The position numbers and the translations under genes are program-made. DNA of 64,000 bases from Alphaproteobacteria bacterium. GTDB taxonomy: Bacteria; Pseudomonadota; Alphaproteobacteria; TMED109. The stretch spans positions 50,688 through 114,687 of the forward strand of contig JAJEGJ010000012.1 of NCBI GenBank assembly GCA_022819905.1, read 5' to 3'. The notes beneath the pieces were generated by a model, which saw only the letters and a program-made list of their open reading frames with translations, was not told the DNA's origin and did no database searches. Shown here piece by piece: positions 46,155 to 54,798 of this stretch (positions within the stretch are counted from its first letter, which is position 1; every line of letters begins with the position of its first letter).

Positions 46155-46391
46155 TCAGCTCACCTGTTGTTCGATGTACTGGATTGCGTCCTGAACGGTC
46201 ACGATCTTCTCTGCTGCATCGTCGGGGATTTCGCAGCCGAATTTCTCTTCGAATGCCATGACCAGCTCGACCGTGTCGAGACTGTCAGCACCCAGGTCAT
46301 CGACAAAACTTGCATTCTCGGTGACTTGCTCCAATTCGACGCCGAGATTTTCAACGACGATGTCTTTGACGCGCTGCGCGATATCGCTCAT
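46155..46391 (-). CDS. acpP: acyl carrier protein
   Basis: 78-aa fatty-acid ACP. The phosphopantetheine Ser is in [20 protein letters not shown]; the rest ([27 protein letters not shown]) is standard. This is the housekeeping carrier, unlike the divergent one at 22975-23205. Confidence 0.97.
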   Translation of the reverse strand: MSDIAQRVKDIVVENLGVELEQVTENASFVDDLGADSLDTVELVMAFEEKFGCEIPDDAAEKIVTVQDAIQYIEQQVS

Positions 46392-46637
46392 AGCAAAAAT
46401 CCGTCAGGTGGGTTGAGGTTGGGGACAAGAGGACATAGCGCGACTGGCGCATCCGCGCCAGCCCACTGAGCCCGAGCCCAGCATCGCCTCGTTACCATAC
46501 TTCCGCCGGGATGCAAGCACCGGGGCTGACAGGGCCCGAACCGGGCGGCCCCGGTACGGCGGCCGACCCCGCGAATCCCGCTGGCGCCGGTCCTGCGGCC
46601 CGGCTGCGCCCGGCCCGGCCCGGCCGGTCACCCGTGA
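46392..46637 (-). promoter_or_regulatory. acpP leader/fabG 3' region with hairpin
   Basis: 246 nt between fabG and acpP. A perfect 7-bp hairpin CTGGCGC-ATCC-GCGCCAG (46444-46461) lies ~53 nt before the acpP start and could attenuate or terminate fabG transcripts. Near fabG there is a GC-only run of CCGGC units (about 46610-46626). No gene seen. Confidence 0.4.
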
Positions 46638-47369
46638 TCATCCCAGGCCACCGGCGATCGTCAGCGTTTGACCAGTCACATAGCCGGCTTCATCGGATGC
46701 CAGATAGACCGCCGCGGCGCCGATGTCCTCCGGCGAACCGAACCGGCCCATGGGTATTCTCGCCAGGGCGTCATCGCGGACCGCTTCCGGCAAGGCATCG
46801 GTCATGGCGGTCTCGATAAATCCCGGCGCGAGACAGTTCACCGTGATGCCGCGAGTCGCCACCTCAAGGGCCAACGCCTTCGACATCCCGATCAAACCTG
46901 CCTTTGACGCCGCGTAGTTGGCCTGGCCCGGATTACCCAGCAGGCCGGAAACCGACGAAATATTGATGATTCGCCCGGAGCGCCGGCGCATCATGCCGCG
47001 GAGCGCGGCCCGGGTGAGTCTGAATGCTGCCGTCAGGTTCACGTCGAGAACAGCCTGCCAGTCATCATCCTTCATCCGCAGTGCCAACCCGTCGCGGGTG
47101 ATCCCGGCATTGTTCACCAGCACGTCGATGGGACCGAGCGCGGCTTCAGTTTCCTTCACCAGTGCGCCGGCGTCGCCGCCGCCCGCGAGGTTTGCCACGA
47201 CGACGTGTGCACGCTCCTCGAGGCGCTCGGCCAGCTGGCGAAGGACGGTCTCGCGGGTACCGCTCAGCGCAACCGCCGCACCGGCGCGATGGAGGGCCTG
47301 GGCGATGGCGGTACCGATGCCGCCAGAAGCACCGGTCACCAACGCGACCCGATTGTGGAGATCGAACAT
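46638..47369 (-). CDS. fabG: 3-oxoacyl-ACP reductase
   Basis: NADPH-dependent short-chain reductase of fatty-acid elongation, 243 aa. ALVTGASGGIGTAIAQAL binds the cofactor, LVNNAGITRDGLALRMKDDDW is FabG-typical, and the catalytic Ser/Tyr/Lys are in INISSVSGLLGNPGQANYAA and the following SKAG. Lies between fabD and acpP. Confidence 0.95.
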   Translation of the reverse strand: MFDLHNRVALVTGASGGIGTAIAQALHRAGAAVALSGTRETVLRQLAERLEERAHVVVANLAGGGDAGALVKETEAALGPIDVLVNNAGITRDGLALRMKDDDWQAVLDVNLTAAFRLTRAALRGMMRRRSGRIINISSVSGLLGNPGQANYAASKAGLIGMSKALALEVATRGITVNCLAPGFIETAMTDALPEAVRDDALARIPMGRFGSPEDIGAAAVYLASDEAGYVTGQTLTIAGGLG

Positions 47370-47394
47370 CTGCGGTTCCTCCGCTCCGTTACCG

Positions 47395-48342
47395 TTACAG
47401 GACGCGCAACAGGGCTTCCAGGTCCTCTGGCTCGGCCACGTTCATCGTTTCGAAACTGCGGTCGATTCGTCGGGCCAATCCGGCGAGTACCGCTCCTGGC
47501 CCGACTTCGACCAGCGTCCCGACCTCGGCCTGACGCAGCCGCTCCATGGATTCCCGCCACCGCACCCGGCCGGTGACCTGGGCGATCAGGAGTTCGCGGA
47601 TGGATGCAGGATCGTCCATCAGTTCGCCGCTGACGTTGGCGATGACCGGGACGGCCGGCGGTCGGATCGTCTGGTCGCCCAGCGCCGTTCGCATCTCCTG
47701 CGCTGCTGGCTCCATCAGGGCGCAGTGGAACGGGGCGCTGACCGTCAGGCGGATGGCGCGCCGAAACCCGTGCTCACGGGCCAGTGCCGCGGCCCGGTCA
47801 ACGGCGGCCGCGGCGCCGGACACGACGACCTGGCCAGGCGCGTTGTCGTTACCGATTTCCAGCACGTCGCCTTCGGCGGCGGCGGCGATGAGTGCATCGG
47901 CGGCCGCGAGGTCGCCGCCGACGAGAGCCGCCATCCCGCCTTCGCCGACAGGGACTGCCGCCTGCATGGCTCGTCCGCGCCGCCGGACCAGCCGCACGGC
48001 GTCCGCCAGGGGAAACGCGCCTGCAGCGGTAAGCGCGGTGTACTCCCCCAACGAATGACCGGCCACGTACTTGGCGGCGCTGGCGATGCTCACGCCGCCG
48101 TCCCGCTCCATCACGCGCAGCAGGGCCAGGGAATGGGTCAGCAGCGCCGGCTGCGCGAATTCGGTTCGCGTGAGGTCGGCGCCAGGTCCCTCGAAAGCGA
48201 GTCGCGACAGCGCGAACGACAATGCGTCATCGACCTCTTCCCAGGTCTCAGCGGCGGTCCGGAAGGCGTCCCGCACCGCACGCCCCATGCCGGGTGATTG
48301 CGATCCTTGGCCGGGAAAAATGAACGCGCGTGCGGTTGACAT
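47395..48342 (-). CDS. fabD: malonyl-CoA:ACP transacylase
   Basis: Loads malonyl groups onto ACP. 315 aa. FIFPGQGSQSPGMGRAVRD at the N-terminus, nucleophile Ser in VAGHSLGEYTALTAAG, active-site His in SAPFHCALMEPAAQEM, and GPGAVLAGLARRID near the end. First gene of fabD-fabG-acpP-fabF-mltG. Confidence 0.95.
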   Translation of the reverse strand: MSTARAFIFPGQGSQSPGMGRAVRDAFRTAAETWEEVDDALSFALSRLAFEGPGADLTRTEFAQPALLTHSLALLRVMERDGGVSIASAAKYVAGHSLGEYTALTAAGAFPLADAVRLVRRRGRAMQAAVPVGEGGMAALVGGDLAAADALIAAAAEGDVLEIGNDNAPGQVVVSGAAAAVDRAAALAREHGFRRAIRLTVSAPFHCALMEPAAQEMRTALGDQTIRPPAVPVIANVSGELMDDPASIRELLIAQVTGRVRWRESMERLRQAEVGTLVEVGPGAVLAGLARRIDRSFETMNVAEPEDLEALLRVL

Positions 48343-48703
48343 GGCTTCGGCTTCGGTTCCGATCGAGCTGGCGGGGTCGCGAGGATACAGGGGGAAAGTT
48401 GTTCCGGTGACCCGGTGGCAAAGCGGCTGACCGACAGCTGGACTGCGGGCGGTCCGACCTGCCGCATCAGCACGGCCGGCGGCGCGCCGGAGGGATCATT
48501 CGGAACGCGGTCGGGCCGATCCGTTGCACGCGGCTGCGAGCAATGTACACTCGCCGCAAATCGAGGAACCCGGTCATCGGCAGTAGAAGGACGGTCAGGT
48601 AGTCGCGTTACAAGTGGTCACAACACGTCAAGTACCGACGATGCATAGGTCAGTTTTCGGTTGAAGGTTACGATTTGGTTTCGAAAGGTGCGTCCCGCAC
48701 GCA
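48343..48703. other. divergent intergenic region (fabD / SprT-like gene)
   Basis: 361 nt with no family-like coding frame. It holds the candidate promoter listed at 48524-48551; the last ~100 nt before the SprT-like gene are less GC-rich than the surroundings. Confidence 0.45.
48524..48551 (+). promoter_or_regulatory. candidate sigma70-type promoter upstream of the SprT-like gene
   Basis: TTGCAC (48524-48529), 16-nt spacer, TACACT (48546-48551). It would start transcription near 48558, leaving a ~145-nt leader before the SprT-like gene. Confidence 0.33.
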
Positions 48704-49468
48704 ATGGATACGATTGATGCTTTGAAGGCCCGGATTTCGCCGGGCGACCCCGTAGATTTCTCTTACAGAAACAGTCAGATCGCCGGGCGCGTCGTGTCGC
48801 TCGGACAGAAGTGCGCCGTGGTCCGCTGCGATCGCGGCAACCAGTACCGGGTCCCGTACGGCCGCGTCCGGCTGCGTGGTCCGGGCAAGGACCATTCCGC
48901 GGCGGAGGGGCGTGCCCTGCGGCGCTGCCGGGCGCTCTTGGACCTGCACGGCCTCAGCGCGAGCGGGTGGACAGCAGGGCTTGACGAATCGCGTTCCCGA
49001 GCAGGCGCCTGCAACTTCACGAAGAAGCGCATCTTGCTGTCCAGGCTCTACGTGCGGGTGGCGGGCGAGCCGGAGCTGGATGACACGATCCTCCACGAGA
49101 TCGCCCACGCGCTGGTGGGCCCGCACCACCACCATGATGCGACCTGGCGAGCCAAGGCCCGTTCCATCGGATGTTCGGGGGACCGCTGTCACACCCTGCA
49201 GTTCAGCCCGCCGCGGTGGATCGTGGCCTGCGCCGCCGGGTGCTTTACACGCTCGGCGCATCGCCGCCGCCGGCGCGCCGTCTGCCGTCGTTGCGGCGGC
49301 CCGATCACCTGGCGCGCCTGGGACGGGGAACCGGACGGCGCACCGGCCATTTCCCGCCCCCGGGAGGCTGTGGCGAAGGGGTTCGTTTCGCGCGAGCCGG
49401 AACGGGCGCCGAGTGTCCCGTGCGGCGGGTTCCCGGAGCAAGGCGAGTTCGACTTCGCGACACGTTGA
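48704..49468 (+). CDS. SprT-like zinc metallopeptidase with N-terminal SH3-like domain
   Basis: 254 aa. Residues ~10-60 (DPVDFSYRNSQIAGRVVSLG, then AVVRCDRGNQYRVPYGRVRL) look like a small beta-barrel of the SH3/KOW sort. Next is a SprT-like domain with HExxH in DDTILHEIAHALVGPHHHHD, the third His within the His cluster, then a Cys-rich part (CSGDRCHT, CAAGC, CRRCGG) that could bind a second zinc. SprT/SPRTN proteins cleave proteins crosslinked to DNA; that role here is inferred. The last ~50 residues are disordered. Upstream of rpsF on the same strand. Confidence 0.8.
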   Translation: MDTIDALKARISPGDPVDFSYRNSQIAGRVVSLGQKCAVVRCDRGNQYRVPYGRVRLRGPGKDHSAAEGRALRRCRALLDLHGLSASGWTAGLDESRSRAGACNFTKKRILLSRLYVRVAGEPELDDTILHEIAHALVGPHHHHDATWRAKARSIGCSGDRCHTLQFSPPRWIVACAAGCFTRSAHRRRRRAVCRRCGGPITWRAWDGEPDGAPAISRPREAVAKGFVSREPERAPSVPCGGFPEQGEFDFATR

Positions 49469-49729
49469 CATTGAGGCGATGCGCTTCCTGACATACCGGC
49501 GTCGGTGCGGCGGAGTTGATGGGTTGATGGATGCGGCGCGGGCCGCGGACGCGCTCCTCGCGCCCCGGCCGATGCCGCGAACCGCTTCGGTCCGGTCTGC
49601 GCAGGGGATGGTCCGGCGTTTGCCAGCAGCTATGGGTCTGTCTATGGTCGGGCGGCGCACCCTCGGGTTGCGGTGGACATGTTTTCGACTCCGCCTCTAC
49701 GGGCGGGGGGCGTGCCCGGTGGTTGGCAG
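49469..49729. other. leader/intergenic region upstream of rpsF
   Basis: 261 nt. Expected to carry the rpsF operon promoter and possibly an S6:S18 autoregulatory RNA, but I could not fix a conserved fold or a clear promoter by eye. The GGTGG at 49719-49723 may act as ribosome site for rpsF. Confidence 0.35.
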
Positions 49730-50272
49730 ATGCCGTATTACGAATCCGTTCTGATTGCTCGGCAGGAAATTGGCGGCGGCGACGCCGAGCGGCTTGGCGA
49801 ACATTACGAAGAACTCCTGAGCAAGGAAGGCGCCAGCGTCGTCCGGCGCGAGTACTGGGGACTGCGGCGGCTGGCCTACCGCGTCCGCAAGAACCGCAAG
49901 GGCCACTACCTGATGTTCCACGTGGACGGGCCGGGGCCCGTGATTCAGGAATTCGAGCGTCAGCTCCGAATCGATGAGAACGTCGTGCGCTACCTGACGA
50001 TGCGGCTTGACCGGCTGCCCGACGGCCCGTCGATCATCATGAAGGCGCGGGCTGAGCGCGAGGAACGGCGGGACCAGGAAAGCACGCGCAGAGAAGCCGA
50101 ACGGCAGGTCGCGGACGCGGCCGCGGGCGACACCGATGCGGCGGAAGCCGAGGCGGGCGGGGCAGCCGGCAAGCCGGAGGAGGCTGAACCGGTTCCGGAG
50201 GCTGGTGCTGCCGGCTCAGAGCCGGAGGCCAGCGCCGAGACTGACGGCGAAGCGGAAGGAGAGGAGCAGTGA
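49730..50272 (+). CDS. rpsF: 30S ribosomal protein S6 with acidic C-terminal tail
   Basis: S6 binds S18 on the 30S platform. The core (~1-95) has [40 protein letters not shown] and [14 protein letters not shown]. At 180 aa it is nearly double the E. coli core because of an Ala/Glu-rich tail from ~110 on ([18 protein letters not shown]). ATG 49730 is placed at the universal MxxYE start. Overlaps rpsR by 4 nt. Confidence 0.95.
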   Translation: MPYYESVLIARQEIGGGDAERLGEHYEELLSKEGASVVRREYWGLRRLAYRVRKNRKGHYLMFHVDGPGPVIQEFERQLRIDENVVRYLTMRLDRLPDGPSIIMKARAEREERRDQESTRREAERQVADAAAGDTDAAEAEAGGAAGKPEEAEPVPEAGAAGSEPEASAETDGEAEGEEQ

Positions 50273-50535
50273 GCGAGGACCAGTCGACCGCCGTGCGGCC
50301 GGCCAGCGGCCCTCGTCGGACGTTCTCCCGGCGACGCAAGAGTTGCCCGTTCTCGGGGCCCAACGCCCTGGAGATCGACTACAAGGACGTCAAGACGCTC
50401 CAGCGTTTCCTCTCCGAGCGCGGCAAGATCGTGCCGAGCCGGATCAGTGCCGTGTCGGCCCCCAAACAGCGGCAGCTGGCACGCGCTATCAAGCGGGCGC
50501 GCATCCTGGCGCTGCTCCCGTTCGTGATTCGATAA
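50269..50535 (+). CDS. rpsR: 30S ribosomal protein S18
   Basis: 88 aa. [30 protein letters not shown] and [20 protein letters not shown] are the S18 signature. GTG start overlapping rpsF (GTGA). Confidence 0.96.
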   Translation: MSEDQSTAVRPASGPRRTFSRRRKSCPFSGPNALEIDYKDVKTLQRFLSERGKIVPSRISAVSAPKQRQLARAIKRARILALLPFVIR

Positions 50536-50557
50536 GGACATTTGGCTTCTGAGCCGC

Positions 50558-51490
50558 TTGGGCAAGCCGGAGCACCTCGCGCTCGGTGTGGTAGCGGGCG
50601 CGCTCAGCGCGGCCCTGTTCGCCAGCGCCCTGGCTGATTCAGGAGGCCTGGCCGCCGTCTTTCCGGTGCATTTCACGTCGTTGCCGATCCTGTTTGCAAG
50701 CGTGAGCCTGGGCGCTGCGCCATTTGCCGCAGCTTGTGCGACCGGGGTGCTCGGGGTTGCCGTCGGGTCGGGTGCCGGGTTCTACGGCGGACTGATCTAC
50801 ATGGGCATTCATCTGGTGCCGGTTGGCCTGATCTACCTCCGGCTCCACTTCGCCAAGCAAAGCCCGGACACGCCGGGCTTCATCGGCCGGCTGGTGTGCG
50901 AACTCACGGTCCTCGCGGCGGTCGCGCTGCTGATCATCCTGGCGGGCGCAGCCTTTGACATTTCCCGGTTGACCGAAGATGTCGCGGTCGCCTTCGGCAA
51001 GCTGCTCGGGGCAGCGGCCCCGGACGTGCCGACCGATGCCCGCGAGGCGTTCGTCACGGAGCTGGTCCGTTATTTCCCCGGCTTCGTGGCGGTCTGGTGG
51101 CTGCTCTCGCTCGTTGTCTGCGCCGTGCTGGCGCAGGCGGCTGCCCGCCGGTTCGGTATGGCCCGTTTTCCGACTCCCCCGTACCGGGCGTTCGAGGTTC
51201 CGGTGTGGCTGGTGGGGCTTTTCCTGGTGACGCTGCTCCCTGCCGCGTTACTGCGCGGCAACGTCGCCTCCGTGGCAGGATCATTTGCATTGCTCTTCGG
51301 GACCCCGTTACTCTTGCAGGGATTGGCCGTCATCCACACGGTCAGCCGCTCATGGCCGGGCCGCAGGCTTCTGCTGTTCGCCTGCTACGGATCCTTAATC
51401 TGGCCGTTTGCCCCCCTGGCCTGGGCCCTCGTCACAGCGCTCGGAGTGATCGAGCACTTCGGTCGGTTTCGTCGACCGCATCTTGTTTGA
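50558..51490 (+). CDS. DUF2232 multi-pass membrane protein
   Basis: 310 aa, about eight hydrophobic helices (LALGVVAGALSAALFASALA; VLAAVALLIILAGAAFDI; VAVWWLLSLVVCAVLAQAA; WLVGLFLVTLLPAALL). Such proteins sit between rpsR and rplI in many alphaproteobacteria; function unknown, energy-coupling-factor-like transport has been suggested for the family. Start unclear: TTG 50558 is used; the only Shine-Dalgarno, AAGGA at 50534-50538, is 10 nt before an in-frame CTG at 50549. Confidence 0.85.
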   Translation: MGKPEHLALGVVAGALSAALFASALADSGGLAAVFPVHFTSLPILFASVSLGAAPFAAACATGVLGVAVGSGAGFYGGLIYMGIHLVPVGLIYLRLHFAKQSPDTPGFIGRLVCELTVLAAVALLIILAGAAFDISRLTEDVAVAFGKLLGAAAPDVPTDAREAFVTELVRYFPGFVAVWWLLSLVVCAVLAQAAARRFGMARFPTPPYRAFEVPVWLVGLFLVTLLPAALLRGNVASVAGSFALLFGTPLLLQGLAVIHTVSRSWPGRRLLLFACYGSLIWPFAPLAWALVTALGVIEHFGRFRRPHLV

Positions 51491-51499
51491 GAGTGAACC

Positions 51500-52216
51500 A
51501 TGCAGGTCATACTGCTCGAAAGAATTGGCAACCTGGGCAACCTCGGTGACACCGTGGATGTTCGGCCTGGCTACGCGCGGAACTATCTGTTGCCACAGGG
51601 TAAGGTGCTGCGTGCGACCCCCGAGAACGTCCGCCGCTTCGCGGAGCAACGCGAAGAGATCCTGGCCGCCAACGCCGCCCGCCGCGAAAGTGCCGAGGCG
51701 ACGGCCAAGACGTTGCAAGACCTGTCGATTGTCGTGATCCGGCAGGCAAGCGAGCGGGGCGTCCTATACGGTTCCGTCAACGCACGGGACATTGCACTGG
51801 AAGTTGGTCGACAGGCCGGCAAGATCGACCGGCACATGGTGCGGTCCGAGGGCACCATCAAGATGCTGGGTGTCCACATTGTGGAAATTGTCCCGCATCC
51901 CGAAATTGCGGTTCCAATCACCGTCAACGTCGCCAGAAGCCAGGAAGAGGCCGTTCTTCAGGCGGAGCGCTATGCACGGGGTGAGGACGTCCTGGCTCTG
52001 GGTTCCGACGCCGAAGCCGGCGACGAGGCAAGCGTGGACGAAATGTTCAACGATCCGACCCAGTTCCGTCCGCGGGTGCAGGAAGAGATACCCGACGAGC
52101 CGGACCCGGCGGAAGCCGAGGCCGACCGGGTCGACCGGCTACTGGACGGCGACAGGCCCTCGGAGTCTCCGGACCCGGAGGCGGTTCCGGAACCGGCTTC
52201 TGGCGACGAAGCCTGA
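51500..52216 (+). CDS. rplI: 50S ribosomal protein L9 with acidic C-terminal extension
   Basis: L9 starts MQVILLERIGNLGNLGDTVD and RPGYARNYLLPQGKVLRATP, with the C-terminal domain near SVNARDIALEVGRQAGKID. At 238 aa it is well above the ~150-190 norm because of an acidic, Pro-rich tail (EEIPDEPDPAEAEADRVD, SESPDPEAVPEPASGDEA). ATG 9 nt after the DUF2232 stop. Confidence 0.95.
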   Translation: MQVILLERIGNLGNLGDTVDVRPGYARNYLLPQGKVLRATPENVRRFAEQREEILAANAARRESAEATAKTLQDLSIVVIRQASERGVLYGSVNARDIALEVGRQAGKIDRHMVRSEGTIKMLGVHIVEIVPHPEIAVPITVNVARSQEEAVLQAERYARGEDVLALGSDAEAGDEASVDEMFNDPTQFRPRVQEEIPDEPDPAEAEADRVDRLLDGDRPSESPDPEAVPEPASGDEA

Positions 52217-52249
52217 GCCCACGTAGCTAGCCACATTCGGGCAGACGAC

Positions 52250-53437
52250 GTGTTCGCCGAACGCGTGCTCCATCGACTGGTCGGTTTCGGCGGTGTCGAA
52301 GTGGTCCTGCCCGATGGCCGGGAGATTGCCGCCTCGGGGCGTGACGAGGCACGCTTTCGTATCCGTTTCCGGAGCTGGATGGACCTGTTTCGGCTGCCGT
52401 TCCAGCCGACGCTGGCGTTCGCGGAGGCCTACATGGCCGGCCGCCTCACGGTCGAGAACGGGTCCCTCCACGAATTGGTCGATTTCCTGTATGCGAATCA
52501 GGTCGATGCGGAGGCCACGGGGCCGGCGCGGCTGCTGCGGAGGATCATCTTTCCGGTCCGACGGTTCTGGCAACACAACACGGCGTTCCGCGCCCGGCGA
52601 AACGTCAAGTATCACTACGACATTCCCGGCGAAATTTACGAGCTCTTTCTGGATTCGGACCGTCAGTACAGCTGCGCCTACTTTGCGCGGGCGGACATGA
52701 CGCTGGACGAGGCACAGGAGGCGAAGAAGCGGCGCATTGCCAGCAAGCTCCAGTTGCAGGAAAACCAGCAGGTGCTGGATATCGGTAGTGGCTGGGGCGG
52801 CCTCGCACTTCATCTCGCCAAGTTTCACGGAGTTGCCGTGAAGGGGCTCACGCTCTCGTCCAACCAGTTCGAGATCGCCTCAAGGCGGGCTGCCGACGAC
52901 GGCCTTTCCAAGCAGGTGGCATTTGAACTCGGCGATTACCGAAACGAGTCGGGCCGGTTCGACCGAATCGTTTCGGTCGGGATGTTCGAGCACGTGGGAC
53001 TTTCCTACTATCGCGCGTTCTTCGAGACCATCCGGCGCTGCCTGGTGGACGACGGCGTTGCGCTGCTCCACACCATCGGCCGGTCCGCGGGGCCGGGCGT
53101 GACGGATCCATTCATTCGCCGATACATCTTTCCCGGCGGGTACATTCCGGCGCTCTCGGAAGTTCTACCCGTCATCGAGCGGACGGGTCTGCAGGTGACA
53201 GACGTCGAGGTGCTGCGGCTGCACTACGCCTACACGTTGAGCCATTGGCGGCAAAGGGTGCTGGCAGCCCGCGACAAAGTGCTCGAACTTGCCGACGAGC
53301 GGTTCTTGCGGATTTGGGAACTCTACCTCTCAGGCAGCGAGGCCGCATTTCGCCATGGCGGGATGGTCGTGTTCCAGATCCAGATGGCCAAGAAGGTGGA
53401 CGCGCTGCCGCTGTCGCGGAACTACATGTCCGACTGA
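52250..53437 (+). CDS. cfa: cyclopropane-fatty-acyl-phospholipid synthase
   Basis: SAM-dependent methyltransferase that adds a methylene bridge to unsaturated membrane acyl chains. 395 aa. SAM motif VLDIGSGWGGLALHLAKF (~175), KGLTLSSNQFEIA, IVSVGMFEHVGLSYYRAFF, and the C-terminal FIRRYIFPGGYIPALSEV are characteristic, as is YSCAYF before the SAM domain. GTG start is plausible but has no strong ribosome site. Confidence 0.93.
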   Translation: MFAERVLHRLVGFGGVEVVLPDGREIAASGRDEARFRIRFRSWMDLFRLPFQPTLAFAEAYMAGRLTVENGSLHELVDFLYANQVDAEATGPARLLRRIIFPVRRFWQHNTAFRARRNVKYHYDIPGEIYELFLDSDRQYSCAYFARADMTLDEAQEAKKRRIASKLQLQENQQVLDIGSGWGGLALHLAKFHGVAVKGLTLSSNQFEIASRRAADDGLSKQVAFELGDYRNESGRFDRIVSVGMFEHVGLSYYRAFFETIRRCLVDDGVALLHTIGRSAGPGVTDPFIRRYIFPGGYIPALSEVLPVIERTGLQVTDVEVLRLHYAYTLSHWRQRVLAARDKVLELADERFLRIWELYLSGSEAAFRHGGMVVFQIQMAKKVDALPLSRNYMSD

Positions 53438-53510
53438 GGGGTGACCTGTCCCGCCTCTGCAGGGGAAACTGATCGGGAGAGCGGCCGTCAGGGGCGCCCC
53501 TTGAGTACCC

Positions 53511-53536
53511 GGCACCATGCATTTTGTGCATGTGCC
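53511..53536 (+). terminator. strong hairpin after cfa
   Basis: GGCACCATGCA pairs with TGCATGTGCC (one bulged C at 53516) around a TTTTG loop, 74 nt after the cfa stop. Probably a terminator-like or stabilising 3' structure for cfa; no T-run follows. Confidence 0.4.
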
Positions 53537-53584
53537 GCATGCGTGACCTCGATCCCCGGATCGCCGCATACGCTGTTGGTTTGG

Positions 53585-53643
53585 TATAAGCGGCCCGCCG
53601 CCGGTTTCTTCACCCTGAATCTTCCTGCCGCGTATCCAGCCTC
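53585..53643 (+). promoter_or_regulatory. serC-serA leader with -10-like element; candidate serC RNA motif
   Basis: TATAAG (53585-53590) could be a -10, giving a ~45-nt leader with no purine-rich ribosome site before the serC ATG. A GCGGC/GCCGC pair could close a stem over the start region. A conserved serC leader RNA whose last stem covers the ribosome site is known upstream of serC-serA in alphaproteobacteria; I cannot match its consensus by memory, so this rests on position and general shape. Confidence 0.3.
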
Positions 53644-54798
53644 ATGATTCCTGCAGAGCGCCCGCATAATCCGTGCTTCTCGTCAGGGCCGTGCGCCAAG
53701 CGGCCTGGTTGGACGCCCGACGTTCTCCGTGACGCCCGTCTCGGCAGGTCGCATCGGGCGCCCATCGCCTTGGATCGGATCCGCGAGGTGCTGAACCGTA
53801 CGCGGGAGCTGCTGTCGCTCCCCGCGGATTACCGGATTGCGCTGGTTCCTGCTTCCGACACGGGCGCGATGGAAATGGCGCTGTGGTCACTCCTGGGGGC
53901 TCGCGGCGTCGATGTACTGGCTTGGGAAAGCTTCGGCAAAGGGTGGGCCACCGACATCACTTCCCAGTTGCAGCTGACAGATGCGCGCATCTTCGACGCC
54001 CCGTACGGCGAACTGCCCGATCTCGATCAGGTCGATTTCGACCGCGACGTGGTGTTCACCTGGAACGGCACGACGTCGGGCGTGTGCGTTCCGGACGCGG
54101 CCTGGATTGGCAGTGGCGAGGGGCTGGTGATCTGTGACGCGACATCGGCGGCGTGGGCGATGCCGGTTCCCTGGAGCCGTCTCGATGTCGCCACGTTTTC
54201 CTGGCAGAAGGCAATGGGTGGGGAAGCCCAGCACGGCATACTGATTCTGTCGCCGCGCGCCGTCGAACGCCTGGAGTCGTACCGACCGCCATGGCCGCTC
54301 CCCAAGATCTTTCGCATGGTCAAGCGGGGCCGCGTCGACGAGGTGCTGTTCCGAGGCGGTACCATCAACACCCCGTCGCTCCTCTGCGTGGAGGACGCCC
54401 TTGACTCGCTGCGTTGGATCGCCGCCATTGGCGGGGAAGTCGAAACGAGAGCCAGAAGCCGGGCAAATCTGGAAGCAGCGAGCCGATGGGTCGCCGGTTC
54501 CCGGTGGGTCGATTTCCTTGCCGTCCGGCCCGAGATCCGCTCCTCCACATCGATGTGTTTCCGGATCACCGATGAATGGTTTGCGGGACTCGATACCGGC
54601 GATCAGCGTGCGCGCGTCGAGGAGTTGGTGCAGTTGCTGGAAGACGAGGGAGTCGCCTATGACATCGCTTCCTATCGCGAGGCGCCGCCGGGACTGCGCG
54701 TGTGGGGCGGCGCCACGGTCGAAACGGCCGATCTCGATCGGTTGTTTCCGTGGCTGGACTACGCGTTCTCGGAAATCAAGCGAAAGGCCGGGGCGTGA
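53644..54798 (+). CDS. serC: phosphoserine aminotransferase
   Basis: Second step of serine synthesis (phosphohydroxypyruvate + Glu to phosphoserine). 384 aa of the class-V type found in alphaproteobacteria: NPCFSSGPCAKRPGWTPDVL, GAMEMALWSLLGARGVDVL, and PLP-Lys189 in ATFSWQKAMGGEAQHG. Co-transcribed with serA (GTGA overlap at its stop). Confidence 0.94.
   Translation: MIPAERPHNPCFSSGPCAKRPGWTPDVLRDARLGRSHRAPIALDRIREVLNRTRELLSLPADYRIALVPASDTGAMEMALWSLLGARGVDVLAWESFGKGWATDITSQLQLTDARIFDAPYGELPDLDQVDFDRDVVFTWNGTTSGVCVPDAAWIGSGEGLVICDATSAAWAMPVPWSRLDVATFSWQKAMGGEAQHGILILSPRAVERLESYRPPWPLPKIFRMVKRGRVDEVLFRGGTINTPSLLCVEDALDSLRWIAAIGGEVETRARSRANLEAASRWVAGSRWVDFLAVRPEIRSSTSMCFRITDEWFAGLDTGDQRARVEELVQLLEDEGVAYDIASYREAPPGLRVWGGATVETADLDRLFPWLDYAFSEIKRKAGA

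Noticed and set aside
46600..46630. CCGGC tandem units as a CRISPR or REP-type repeat
   Set aside because: Units are 5 nt, adjacent and only a few copies, with no spacers; simple GC low complexity.
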